From the NCBI GenBank assembly GCA_031415055.1, contig JANOQZ010000026.1, positions 1 to 64,000 on the forward strand: a stretch of 64,000 nucleotides of DNA, written 5' to 3'. Source of the stretch: JANMOK01 sp031415055. GTDB taxonomy: Bacteria; Pseudomonadota; Alphaproteobacteria; Rhodobacterales; Rhodobacteraceae. Both the position numbers and the translations under genes were made by a program. Below, piece after piece: positions 43,476 to 51,493 of the stretch. The notes under the pieces were generated by a model. It saw only the letters and a program-made list of their open reading frames with translations. It did not search any database and was not told the origin of the DNA. Positions within the stretch are counted from its first letter, which is position 1. The number at the start of each line of letters is the position of its first letter.

Positions 43476-43877
43476 ATGCGGAGATTTGGGCAATTGTTAG
43501 CGCTCGCGTCATTCCTCACTATGGCGGGGCAGACCCACGCCGATGAGCAAAGTCTGCTGCAGATCGTCGCGCCTGACCGAGAGATGATTGTGGCGACCGA
43601 ATCAATTGTGGAGGTCGCGATGGCTGCCGCTGCAAATGGCGATCCGGCGGTTTTGGTTCGTGTTGATGCCGTTCCCGCGCGGGATTTCGCCCGACTGACT
43701 GCGGCAAATGTCGGTCAGGTCATCAAGGTTTTCGTTTGCGGCGAACTGGTGCTGGAGCCGATGATTCAAACGGTCATTCCCGGTGGCTCGCTTGTTCTGT
43801 CCAACCCCGACCCGCAGGTGGTCGAAAGAATCTTTGCCAGTTTGCAGAGTGGTAAGTGCCCGGAAGACGTCGAATAG
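43476..43877 (+). CDS. Periplasmic protein resembling the SecD P1 head region
   Basis: A 133-residue protein starting directly after the adhC stop. It has a signal peptide (residues 1-22, ending THA-DE) and a single domain. The segment ARDFARLTAANVGQVIKVFV followed by GELVLEPMI and GGSLVLS resembles the repeated motif of the SecD periplasmic head (FARLTxxNVGxxLAIVxDGxV). Known homologues of this mini-domain lack a described role. Cotranscription with adhC is likely. Confidence 0.72.
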   Translation: MRRFGQLLALASFLTMAGQTHADEQSLLQIVAPDREMIVATESIVEVAMAAAANGDPAVLVRVDAVPARDFARLTAANVGQVIKVFVCGELVLEPMIQTVIPGGSLVLSNPDPQVVERIFASLQSGKCPEDVE

Positions 43878-43923
43878 TGACTGGCAGGAATAAGCCACTT
43901 CCGGTTGGTCGCGCTGCAAACCT

Positions 43924-44003
43924 TAGGGTGGGTGCGCTGCACCCACCGTCCGCCGGTTCGGCAAATTTAAGCCATTGAAATGGTGGGTGAATCACCCACC
44001 CTA
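43924..44003. repeat. Palindromic element, TAGGGTGGGTG / CACCCACCCTA arms
   Basis: Perfect 11-bp outer arms at 43924-43934 and 43993-44003. Internal GGTGGGTG/CACCCACC units (43939-43947 and 43981-43988) allow alternative folds. It is about 80 bp long, non-coding, and of the REP-like type. Its right end supplies the TAG stop of the gene remnant that follows on the other strand. Confidence 0.75.
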
Positions 44004-44201
44004 CGCGTGCAGCGTCCCCGCATTCTTCGCCGCTTGCGTTGCCAGCGCGTCCATCAGCCCCGGAGCCAAGCAATCAAACGGCTCTAGCCCCAAAGCTTTG
44101 ATCTGTTTTCGCACGCCGCCCATCTTTTTCGGGTCGTAGCCGGATTCGACAATGGAGGACACGAAGGCGCGAATTGCTTGACTTTCGTTAGTAAAACTTT
44201 T
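44001..44201 (-). pseudogene. Gene 3'-end remnant R1 (C-terminus ...AKNAGTLHA)
   Basis: The minus-strand frame is open from a TAG at 44202-44204 to a TAG at 44001-44003. It encodes about 66 residues with a natural-looking C-terminus (VSSIVESGYDPKKMGGVRKQ, then IKALGLEP and LMDALATQAAKNAGTLHA). There is no start codon or N-terminal part. The last 36 or so residues recur at 46063-46173. I do not recognise the parent gene. Confidence 0.7.
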
Positions 44202-44283
44202 CTAGTCAGCGTCACTATCGGTAGCTGTTCCCCCAAATGGCAGATTTTGTTTAAGAAAATAGCTTGTTTTGGGGGGAAAGAAA

Positions 44284-45960
44284 GTGGCAACTTCAATATC
44301 AAATGGCTTTCGGCACCCTCTTGGCAGCGGTGTTTTAACGGAAGCGCATTGGCAAGATCTAATAACGAACGTTGAGGACGGCGGCGTTGGGCCTGCACCG
44401 GATGGTATTCGGGACGGATACTATTTGGCGACCGAGTATGGCTCCAACGAATGGCTGGTGAATGAATCTGGCGTAGGACATTATTCACATCATTTGGGCG
44501 AAGACTGGAATGGCGATGATGGGGAAGATGGTGGCGACCCTGTCTTCGCGGCATCGAATGGGACGATCGGCCAAATTGGGTATCTGGCTGGTTTGGGCAA
44601 CTACATTACAATAGTGCACGACCTTCCGTATGAAATTACAGTTGGCAGCATTACCACTAGTCAAATTGTAACGCTTTACGCGCACTTACAAAATGACTTA
44701 AGCGGCGGCACTGTGACCGTTGATGGTGTAATATTAGGTAGTGGATCAGTCGTTTCCATAGGCCAACAAATTGGTAATATCGGTAGTTCAGGTGGATCGT
44801 GGCCAGACCATCTGCATTTTGAAATTCGACTTGGCACGCAATATACTGATGCGGACGGCTACAATATATCAGAGGCCAATCCCCTCGGCTGGGTCGATCC
44901 AACGGACTTCATCAATGCGCATCGGACTTTTGCACCCCCGCCCGTCTTCACCACCGGCGACGACTACGTGACTTTAACCACAGCCGGTGGAACGTGGCAT
45001 GCGTTGGGAGGAAACGACATCGTTGAAGGTACGTCTGGGTCGGATACCATCTATGGCGATGCTGGCAATGATGCATTCATTGGCATGGGAGGCAAAGATA
45101 TATTCTATGGAGGAGCAAATAGTGACAGTTTTGTTGTATTGGCCGACGACGATTTTGAGGGTGATACTTACAACGGCGGTGCTAGTTTCGACTTTGTTGT
45201 TTACTCGGATTCAATCAAACTTAACGAGGAATTTGTTGCGACTAACCATGGATCGATCACGGTAAATTTGACCACAGGTAAGGACAATTACGGTAAAACT
45301 TATGTAGCGGTGGAATGTGTTGTCGCTGGTTTTGGTTCCGACACAATCACCGGCAATTCGGGCATCAACTATCTTTACGGTGCGCGCGGTGCCGACAAAA
45401 TTTTTGGCTTGGCAGGTATTGATTATTTATTTGGTGGCGGCGGAAACGATACGCTGCGCGGCGGCATAGACGGTGATTGGCTTTATGGCGACACGCATAG
45501 CATCGATTCCGTTACAATCAGTGGGATTGTTCTGGGCGTTTTGGGAAATGATTTTCTTTATGGTGAAGACGGCGCGGATCACCTGATCGGCGGAGCCGGC
45601 TATGACACCATGACCGGCGGAATCGGGGCCGACGAATTTATATTCGAGAAAGTTGCTGAAATAGGCAAACTTTATGGCGCTAGGGACATTATCAAGGATT
45701 TTCGGTCTGATGACACGATAAACTTGCGGGCTATCGACACAGTAGCTGGGGGAGTAGACGACGCGTTCAAGTTTCTGGCAGCCGTTGACTCGCAATTCAC
45801 TGGGCTAAAAGGTCAATTGCGATGGTCAAAAGCTGACCTTGTGGGGACCGTGAACGACAAAACATATATTGACGGCGACATGAACGGAGACAAGATTCCG
45901 GATTTTACGATAGAATTGACCGGACTAATCAATCTGAATATCTACGACTTTATCCTTTGA
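44284..45960 (+). CDS. M23-type peptidase domain with RTX calcium-binding repeats (type I-secreted)
   Basis: About 558 residues with no signal peptide. The N-terminal half has LytM/M23 features: HHLGEDWN (H-x3-D), LYAHL, and HLHFEIR (HxH). The C-terminal half has RTX-like glycine-aspartate repeats (GGNDIVEGTSGSDTIYGDAG, GGAGYDTMTGGIGADEF) and a final DGDMNGDKIPDF calcium-loop segment, as in serralysin-type C-termini exported by type I systems. The GTG start follows GGGGGGAAAG. No T1SS genes are adjacent. It is visibly AT-richer than its surroundings and is flanked by copies of another gene's 3' end, so lateral acquisition is likely. Confidence 0.85.
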   Translation: MATSISNGFRHPLGSGVLTEAHWQDLITNVEDGGVGPAPDGIRDGYYLATEYGSNEWLVNESGVGHYSHHLGEDWNGDDGEDGGDPVFAASNGTIGQIGYLAGLGNYITIVHDLPYEITVGSITTSQIVTLYAHLQNDLSGGTVTVDGVILGSGSVVSIGQQIGNIGSSGGSWPDHLHFEIRLGTQYTDADGYNISEANPLGWVDPTDFINAHRTFAPPPVFTTGDDYVTLTTAGGTWHALGGNDIVEGTSGSDTIYGDAGNDAFIGMGGKDIFYGGANSDSFVVLADDDFEGDTYNGGASFDFVVYSDSIKLNEEFVATNHGSITVNLTTGKDNYGKTYVAVECVVAGFGSDTITGNSGINYLYGARGADKIFGLAGIDYLFGGGGNDTLRGGIDGDWLYGDTHSIDSVTISGIVLGVLGNDFLYGEDGADHLIGGAGYDTMTGGIGADEFIFEKVAEIGKLYGARDIIKDFRSDDTINLRAIDTVAGGVDDAFKFLAAVDSQFTGLKGQLRWSKADLVGTVNDKTYIDGDMNGDKIPDFTIELTGLINLNIYDFIL

Positions 45961-45974
45961 TGATTATGGGTTTT

Positions 45975-46040
45975 CCCGGACTTGATCCGGGATCGCCTCA
46001 GTCATCGTAGAATTGAATGCGGCCCCGGATCAAGTCCGGG
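45975..46040. repeat. Inverted repeat CCCGGACTTGATCCGGG / CCCGGATCAAGTCCGGG
   Basis: Perfect 17-bp inverted arms at 45975-45991 and 46024-46040; each arm is itself nearly palindromic. It lies 15 bases after the RTX gene stop and could terminate or stabilise that transcript, or be a small dispersed palindrome. A degraded version (CCGGATCAAATTCCGGG) is seen at 47643-47659. Confidence 0.75.
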
Positions 46041-46062
46041 GCCGCGAAAGTGCACCGTCGGC

Positions 46063-46173
46063 CTACGCGTGCAGCGTGCCCGCGTTCTTCGCCGCTTGCG
46101 TCGCCAGCGCGTCCATCAGGCCGGGGTTGAGGCGGTCATAGGGTTCCAAGCCCAAAGCTTTGATCTGCTTGCG
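46063..46173 (-). pseudogene. Gene 3'-end remnant R2, second copy of ...AKNAGTLHA
   Basis: The minus-strand frame ends KQIKALGLEPYDRLNPGLMD and AKNAGTLHA, matching R1 at most positions. Upstream of KRKQ the sequence switches abruptly into copy D of the dispersed repeat, so the gene was truncated there. With R1 it flanks the RTX gene in direct orientation. Confidence 0.7.
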
Positions 46174-46345
46174 CTTCGCGCCCACCGGCGGTCAGGCATT
46201 GGCCTCGCGATAGGCTCCATCAAGGCCAACGGCTTGGCGAGCGTCGCGCGCACGGCGCTCACGAATGTCCCTCGGACATTCTTGCCGGTGCTGCGCACCA
46301 TCGTGCCTAGTAGGCTGGTGAAGGGTATGAATTTTTGAAATGTTT
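46171..46345 (-). repeat. Dispersed 3'-end repeat, copy D (left half)
   Basis: On the minus strand it has the AT-rich lead (ATTTCAAAAATTC), hairpin 1 (GGTGC-GCA-GCACC) and hairpin 2 (GAATGTCC-GAG-GGACATTC), then the CCTTGATGGAGCCTATCGCG segment up to GGTGGGCGCGAAGCG. There it joins remnant R2, losing hairpins 3 and 4. It lies about 20 bases after the stop of the minus-strand oxidoreductase at 46365, in that gene's orientation. Confidence 0.8.
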
Positions 46346-46364
46346 TAAGATGATTCGAATTACC

Positions 46365-47372
46365 TTAGCGACCCACCTTGACCCAACCGCCCGACTTCTC
46401 GCTGGCGAAAATCGCGTCCAGCACCCGCATCGAGGAGATAGAGTCGGCAATGCCATAGTCGAGCGGTTTGCGGCCCAGAACGGCTTGGGCGAAATTCTCG
46501 GCTTGTTCGGTGTATTGGTCACAAGGCGGGATAATTTCGCGGCGGGCCAATGACCCGTCCATGGTTTCGCCGTTGTCGACCAAAATGGCGGTCGATTGCA
46601 TCGGGGGTGCGTTGAAGGGGATGACGATTTCGACGCGGCCCTTGGTACCCAAAATTTCCACCGATTGCGAGCCGCCGAGTTGCGTAGAAACCAAAAATGT
46701 CAGCATCCGCCCGTCGCCAAAATCGGCGATGACGCTCGCCAAACGGTCGGTGCCGAATTTTGGATCGCGTTCGACCATGGCGACCACGCGCAGCGGTTCG
46801 GCTTCAAAGAAATACCGTCCTGCCGTTACCGGGTAGCAACCGATATCCATGATACCGCCACCGCCGATATCGGCCATGTTACGCACATTGGCCGGGTCAT
46901 TGTTGAAATAGCTGAATACGGCGCGGATGCCGCGCACATCGCCAATCTCACCCGACCGGGCAATTTCGCGCGCCCGATGCCATTGTGGGTGATGCCGCAC
47001 CATGAAGGCCTCGGCGACGATGATGCCCTTGGGCACCGCTTGCAGCCGCTCTGCGTCGGCGGCGTTCATGCCCATCGGTTTTTCGCAGAGCACATGCTTG
47101 CCTGCGCGGGCGGCGGCCAAGGTCAGATCAACATGCAAATGGTTCGGTAGCGGGTTGTAAACGGCGTCGATATCGGGGTCGGCGAGCATGGCCTCATAGG
47201 AACCATAGGCTTTGGGAATGCCCAATTGCGCAGCAGCCGCCTCGGCGCGGGAAGCGTCGCGCGAACATATCGCCACCACCACGGACGAAGCCGAGCGCAT
47301 GATCCCCGGCGTGACCTTTTGCATGCCGATATCAGCGGTCGAAATGATGCCCCAGCGGACTTTTTTGGTCAT
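46365..47372 (-). CDS. Gfo/Idh/MocA family oxidoreductase
   Basis: A 335-residue NAD(P)-dependent dehydrogenase. The Rossmann segment is GIISTADIGMQKVTPG, the catalytic-lysine motif is CEKPMGMNAADAE near residue 96, and the C-terminal domain includes GGGGIMDIGCYP. The substrate is probably a sugar or polyol. It is divergent from the MHS transporter, which could carry its substrate or product. Copy D of the dispersed repeat follows the stop. Confidence 0.92.
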   Translation of the reverse strand: MTKKVRWGIISTADIGMQKVTPGIMRSASSVVVAICSRDASRAEAAAAQLGIPKAYGSYEAMLADPDIDAVYNPLPNHLHVDLTLAAARAGKHVLCEKPMGMNAADAERLQAVPKGIIVAEAFMVRHHPQWHRAREIARSGEIGDVRGIRAVFSYFNNDPANVRNMADIGGGGIMDIGCYPVTAGRYFFEAEPLRVVAMVERDPKFGTDRLASVIADFGDGRMLTFLVSTQLGGSQSVEILGTKGRVEIVIPFNAPPMQSTAILVDNGETMDGSLARREIIPPCDQYTEQAENFAQAVLGRKPLDYGIADSISSMRVLDAIFASEKSGGWVKVGR

Positions 47373-47687
47373 GATTGCTCTTTTTTCGATATGTCCCGAC
47401 GAAAGGCGGGAACGATTTTGCTAGTTGTCAGTTGACCTAACGGCAAGTCAATAGGTGCAACTATGCGATAGTATTCGGCCGAATAAAGGTGCAGACGCCA
47501 CGAAACCCACGGTGTCCACGCGGTTCTTGGACCAAAATTGCACTGCGCGTTTTCCAGTATTAACAATTAGAATAGTGGGCGACTAGGTTTTTCGTCAAAC
47601 AATTTCGGCCCGCGACGACGGTGCCGTGACACTGGCGACGGGCCGGATCAAATTCCGGGTCCGCGTAACAATAATGGAGGGATACGA
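47373..47687. other. Divergent intergenic region with a 14-bp palindrome
   Basis: No gene is seen in these 315 bases between the dehydrogenase and the MHS transporter. TATTCGGCCGAATA at 47472-47485 is a perfect palindrome and a candidate operator. A degraded CCGGATCAA...TTCCGGG repeat lies near 47643. GGAGGG before the ATG at 47688 is a strong ribosome site. Confidence 0.55.
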
Positions 47688-49571
47688 ATGTCTGCAGCAA
47701 CCGACGTCAGGCCCAGTGGGCGAAATCGGCCAATGACACGCGAGGAAAAGAAGGTCATTCTTGCCTCGTCGGCGGGGACCATCTTCGAATGGTACGACTT
47801 TTACCTCTATGGCGCACTTGCGGCAATTATCGGGGCGCAGTTCTTTTCGTCTTATCCCGAAGCAACGCGCAATGTTTTCGCGTTGCTGGCTTTCGCCGCA
47901 GGCTTTCTGGTACGCCCGTTTGGTGCGTTGGTTTTCGGATCATTGGGTGACCTGGTTGGCCGGAAATATACGTTTCTAGTGACGATTACTATCATGGGTC
48001 TTTCGACCTTTTTGGTTGGTTTGCTGCCCGGATACACCAGTTGGGGCGTTGCGGCGCCCATTCTGTTAATCGCCTTGCGCATGTTGCAGGGCTTGGCACT
48101 GGGCGGTGAATATGGCGGTGCGGCAGTCTATGTTGCCGAACACGCGCCGCAGGATCGGCGTGGTTATTTTACCTCGTTCATCCAGACAACGGCGACATTG
48201 GGTCTGCTTTTATCGTTGATCGTCATTCTTGTGGTGACGGCTTACGTCAACAACAACTGGGATCCGGTTCCCTTGCTGAAAGACGGCATCGCCGTCTTGA
48301 AGGCCGACGGCACTCCAGAAACATTAACCCCGTTCCAAGCTTGGGGCTGGCGGATTCCGTTCTTGATGTCGTCAATTCTGCTGGTCATCTCGCTGTATAT
48401 CCGACTGCAAATGAACGAAAGCCCGGCATTCAAAAAGATCAAAGCGGAAGGCACCAACTCCAAGACGCCATTGCGCGAGACTTTCCTGCAGTGGAAAAAC
48501 GCCAAGTTCGCCCTGATCGCTTTGCTTGGCTTGACGGCCGGACAGGCGGTGGTCTGGTATTCTGGTCAGTTCTACGCGCTGTTCTTCTTGCAAAACATCG
48601 CCAAGGTGGACTTTTTTACCGTCAACGTTTTGGTCGCTTGGTCACTGATCCTTGGCACCGGCGGGTTTATTGTTTTTGGGTCGTGGTCCGATCGCATCGG
48701 CCGCAAACCCATTATCCTTGCGGGATGTGCGCTGGCCGCTGTGAGCTATTTCACAGTGTTCGGATGGCTGATGCAGGCCGCCAACCCGGCCTTGGCAGCA
48801 GCACAGGCAACGACTGTAACCGTGACGGCTGATCCGGAGGATTGTTCGTTCCAATTCAACCCAACGGGCACGGTGAAATTCACCAACTCGTGCGACGTTG
48901 CCAAAGCCTTGCTGTCCAGATCGGCAGTAAACTCGACAACGGTTGACGGTGCTGCGGGCAGCGTTGCCACGGTGACAGTCGGCGAAACGGTGATCGACTC
49001 CTATGACGCCGGCAAAAACACCGCCGAAGTCGCGGCGCTGCAAACCGCTTTGGAAACAACCAAAGCTGCCACCGACCAAGCTGCAACCGATGCAGCACAA
49101 GCGGCGCTGGACACGGCCAAAGGTGCTGCCGGAGCCTTCACCAAGTCGGTCAACGACGCCTTGGCTGCGGCGGGCTATCCGGTTGCGGGCGTTGAAAACA
49201 CCACGATCGTCAAGATTAGCAGCACGGGCATCGGCAGCTTCTTCGACATTTTCTCGGGGCAAAAGCTGTCGATCATCGCTATTCTGACCTTCCTTGTGCT
49301 GCTGGTGACCATGGTCTATGGCCCAATCGCGGCGGCGCTGGTGGAACTGTTCCCAACCCGCATCCGTTATTCCGGCCTTTCGTTGCCATACCACATCGGT
49401 AACGGTTGGTTCGGCGGTCTGTTGCCTGCCACGGTGTTTGCGATCAGTGCCCAAACCGGCAATGTCTATTCCGGTCTTTGGTATCCAATCATCATTGCCA
49501 GCGCGACAGTGATCATCGGGGCGATTTTCGTGCCCAACGGCACGCATCACAAAGACATCTTCAAAGACTGA
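47688..49571 (+). CDS. MHS family MFS transporter with a large inserted extracytoplasmic domain
   Basis: A 627-residue major facilitator of the metabolite:H+ symporter type. The N-terminal half is standard: GTIFEWYDFYLYG, the GSLGDLVGRKY loop, and GGEYGGAAVYVAEHAP. Between the helix around residue 355 and the one around 520, about 150 residues are inserted (ANPALAAAQATTVTVTADPE to VKISSTGIGSFFDIF). The insert is Ala/Thr-rich and contains two cysteines (PEDCSFQF, TNSCDVAK) that could form a disulfide. Family members are usually 420-450 residues. The substrate is probably an organic acid or osmolyte. Confidence 0.9.
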   Translation: MSAATDVRPSGRNRPMTREEKKVILASSAGTIFEWYDFYLYGALAAIIGAQFFSSYPEATRNVFALLAFAAGFLVRPFGALVFGSLGDLVGRKYTFLVTITIMGLSTFLVGLLPGYTSWGVAAPILLIALRMLQGLALGGEYGGAAVYVAEHAPQDRRGYFTSFIQTTATLGLLLSLIVILVVTAYVNNNWDPVPLLKDGIAVLKADGTPETLTPFQAWGWRIPFLMSSILLVISLYIRLQMNESPAFKKIKAEGTNSKTPLRETFLQWKNAKFALIALLGLTAGQAVVWYSGQFYALFFLQNIAKVDFFTVNVLVAWSLILGTGGFIVFGSWSDRIGRKPIILAGCALAAVSYFTVFGWLMQAANPALAAAQATTVTVTADPEDCSFQFNPTGTVKFTNSCDVAKALLSRSAVNSTTVDGAAGSVATVTVGETVIDSYDAGKNTAEVAALQTALETTKAATDQAATDAAQAALDTAKGAAGAFTKSVNDALAAAGYPVAGVENTTIVKISSTGIGSFFDIFSGQKLSIIAILTFLVLLVTMVYGPIAAALVELFPTRIRYSGLSLPYHIGNGWFGGLLPATVFAISAQTGNVYSGLWYPIIIASATVIIGAIFVPNGTHHKDIFKD

Positions 49572-49591
49572 ACATGCCTTTCGCCAAATAA

Positions 49592-49620
49592 AAAGGGCCG
49601 GGTAATTCCCGGCCCTTTCG
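49592..49620. terminator. Bidirectional rho-independent terminator
   Basis: A perfect 11-bp stem, AAAGGGCCGGG-TAATT-CCCGGCCCTTT, lies between the convergent MHS and ABC binding-protein genes. A-runs on the left and T-runs on the right let it work in both directions. Confidence 0.88.
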
Positions 49621-49636
49621 TTATCGGGCGCGCAAA

Positions 49637-50635
49637 TTATTGCAGCGCCAGATCGGTAATCGCGTGCGTCCAGGCGCCTTCTGGCACCTTGGTGATCACC
49701 GGATCGGACCCACCCGACATCAACGATGCAACCGTGCGGTCAAAATCGGCTGGGTCAAGCGTGCCGTTCGAGCCTGCGGTCAGTTTGGCAATCTCGCCCA
49801 TCATCCGTTTCTGATGCGCTTCGGTCTGCGCCCCGGTGGCGTCATTCTCCAGCACTATCATCGCCGCCGCATCGGCGTTCTCTTCGGCCCATTTCCAGCC
49901 TTTCATACTGGCACGCACGAAACGCACCATCTTGTCGGCAAACGCCGGGTCGGCGAGGTTCTGCTCCAGCACATACATGCCGTCTTCCAGCGTCGCCACG
50001 CCCTGATCTTCGTATTTGAACACCACCAGATCGTCCGGCGTCAGCCCGGCGTCGATGATCTGCCAGTATTCGTTATAGGTCATGGTCGAAACGCAAGCCG
50101 CCTGACCCTGCAGGATCGGATCAACGTTGAAGCCCTGCTTCAGAACCGTGACGCCCCCTTCGGAACCATCGGTCGCCAGACCAAGTTTGTTCATCCAGCT
50201 TAAGAACGGATATTCGTTGCCAAAGAACCAGACGCCCAAAGTTTTGCCGGCAAAATCAGCCGGGGTGGCAATGCCAGAATCCTTGCGGCAGGTCAGCATC
50301 ATGCCCGATGATTTGAACGGTTGCGCGATATTGACCAAGGGCAAGCCTTGCTCGCGCGCCGCCAAGGCCGAGGGCATCCAGTCGAGCACCACGTCAGCCC
50401 CGCCACCGGCGATCACCTGCGCTGGCGCAATATCCGGGCCGCCGGGAAGGATGGTCACATCAAGACCTTCCTCGGTGTAAAACCCGTTCGCTTGCGCCAC
50501 GTAGTAACCGGCGAACTGCGCTTGCGTGACCCACTTCAGTTGCAGGGTCACTTTGTCTTGCGCTCCAACGGCGAATGCCGCCAGCGACAAAGCCCCGGCC
50601 AATAGACCGGTAATCGCATATTTCATCTTATCCAC
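49637..50635 (-). CDS. THI5/NMT1-type ABC substrate-binding protein (pyrimidine-linked)
   Basis: A 332-residue periplasmic binding protein with a signal peptide (residues 1-26, ending GAQ-DK) and the NMT1/THI5-like fold (LQLKWVTQAQFAGYYVAQAN, GFYTEEGLDVTILPGG). The family binds pyrimidine-like compounds or alkanesulfonate/nitrate-type solutes. Here two permeases, an ATPase and dihydropyrimidinase follow upstream on the same strand, so a pyrimidine or hydantoin derivative is the likely cargo. Start M1 or M4 (MKYAITG) cannot be separated. Confidence 0.9.
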   Translation of the reverse strand: MDKMKYAITGLLAGALSLAAFAVGAQDKVTLQLKWVTQAQFAGYYVAQANGFYTEEGLDVTILPGGPDIAPAQVIAGGGADVVLDWMPSALAAREQGLPLVNIAQPFKSSGMMLTCRKDSGIATPADFAGKTLGVWFFGNEYPFLSWMNKLGLATDGSEGGVTVLKQGFNVDPILQGQAACVSTMTYNEYWQIIDAGLTPDDLVVFKYEDQGVATLEDGMYVLEQNLADPAFADKMVRFVRASMKGWKWAEENADAAAMIVLENDATGAQTEAHQKRMMGEIAKLTAGSNGTLDPADFDRTVASLMSGGSDPVITKVPEGAWTHAITDLALQ

Positions 50636-50647
50636 TCCCTGTTGAAA

Positions 50648-51493
50648 TTATCCATTGTTCCGCCTTTGGGACGGATGCCAAAAGGTGACCGCCCGTTCGA
50701 CAAGCGTGACCACCCCATAAAATGCCGAACCGGCAATCGCCGCAACGACAATCTCTGCCCAGACCATATCCAGCGCCAAGCGCCCGACCTCGGTTGATAT
50801 GCGAAACCCCATGCCGACAATGGGCGAGCCGAAGAATTCCGCGACGATTGCGCCGATCAAAGCCAGCGTGGTGGCAATCTTCAAGCCATTGAAAACGAAC
50901 GGTCCTGCGGCGGGCAGGCGCAGTTTGACCAGCGTCTGCCAATAGGAAGCGGCATAGGTCTGCATCAGGTCTTTTTGCATCTCGTCCGCCGCCGCCAGCC
51001 CCTGCACGGTGTTGACCAGCATCGGGAAAAAAACCATCACCACCACCACGGCGGCCTTGCTTTGCCAGTCAAACCCGAACCACATCACCAGAATCGGGGC
51101 CATGCCGATGATCGGCAAAGCGGCAACGAAATTGCCGATCGGCAACAACCCGCGTTTCAGGAAATCGGATCGGTCCACCAAAATTGCCATCAGAAACGCC
51201 GCCCCGCAGCCGATGAGATAGCCCGACAAGGCGCCTTTGACGAAGGTCTGCCGGAAGTCGGCCCAAAGTGTGGGCAGAGAAGTAGCGAACTTGGCGGCAA
51301 TCATCGAAGGGGGCGGTAAAATCACCGTCGGCACGTGCAAGCCGCGCACGATCAATTCCCACATCGCAAGCAGCGTTATGCCAAAAACGCTGGCGGCGAC
51401 AAAGCGGGTGGAACGCGACCACGAATGTTTGGCCAAATAGATGTTGACCAGCCAACCCGCCGCCCAAACCAGCAATCCCGCAATCACCATCAT
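50648..51493 (-). CDS. ABC transporter permease, SsuC/ThiX type (second)
   Basis: A 281-residue inner-membrane permease with about seven hydrophobic segments and the EAA loop near residue 190 (QTYAASYWQTLVKLRLPAAG). The start codon overlaps the stop of the other permease (ATGA). With the permease at 51490-52353 it forms a heterodimeric channel. A longer frame continuing upstream is merely the shadow of the neighbouring gene. Confidence 0.92.
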   Translation of the reverse strand: MMVIAGLLVWAAGWLVNIYLAKHSWSRSTRFVAASVFGITLLAMWELIVRGLHVPTVILPPPSMIAAKFATSLPTLWADFRQTFVKGALSGYLIGCGAAFLMAILVDRSDFLKRGLLPIGNFVAALPIIGMAPILVMWFGFDWQSKAAVVVVMVFFPMLVNTVQGLAAADEMQKDLMQTYAASYWQTLVKLRLPAAGPFVFNGLKIATTLALIGAIVAEFFGSPIVGMGFRISTEVGRLALDMVWAEIVVAAIAGSAFYGVVTLVERAVTFWHPSQRRNNG

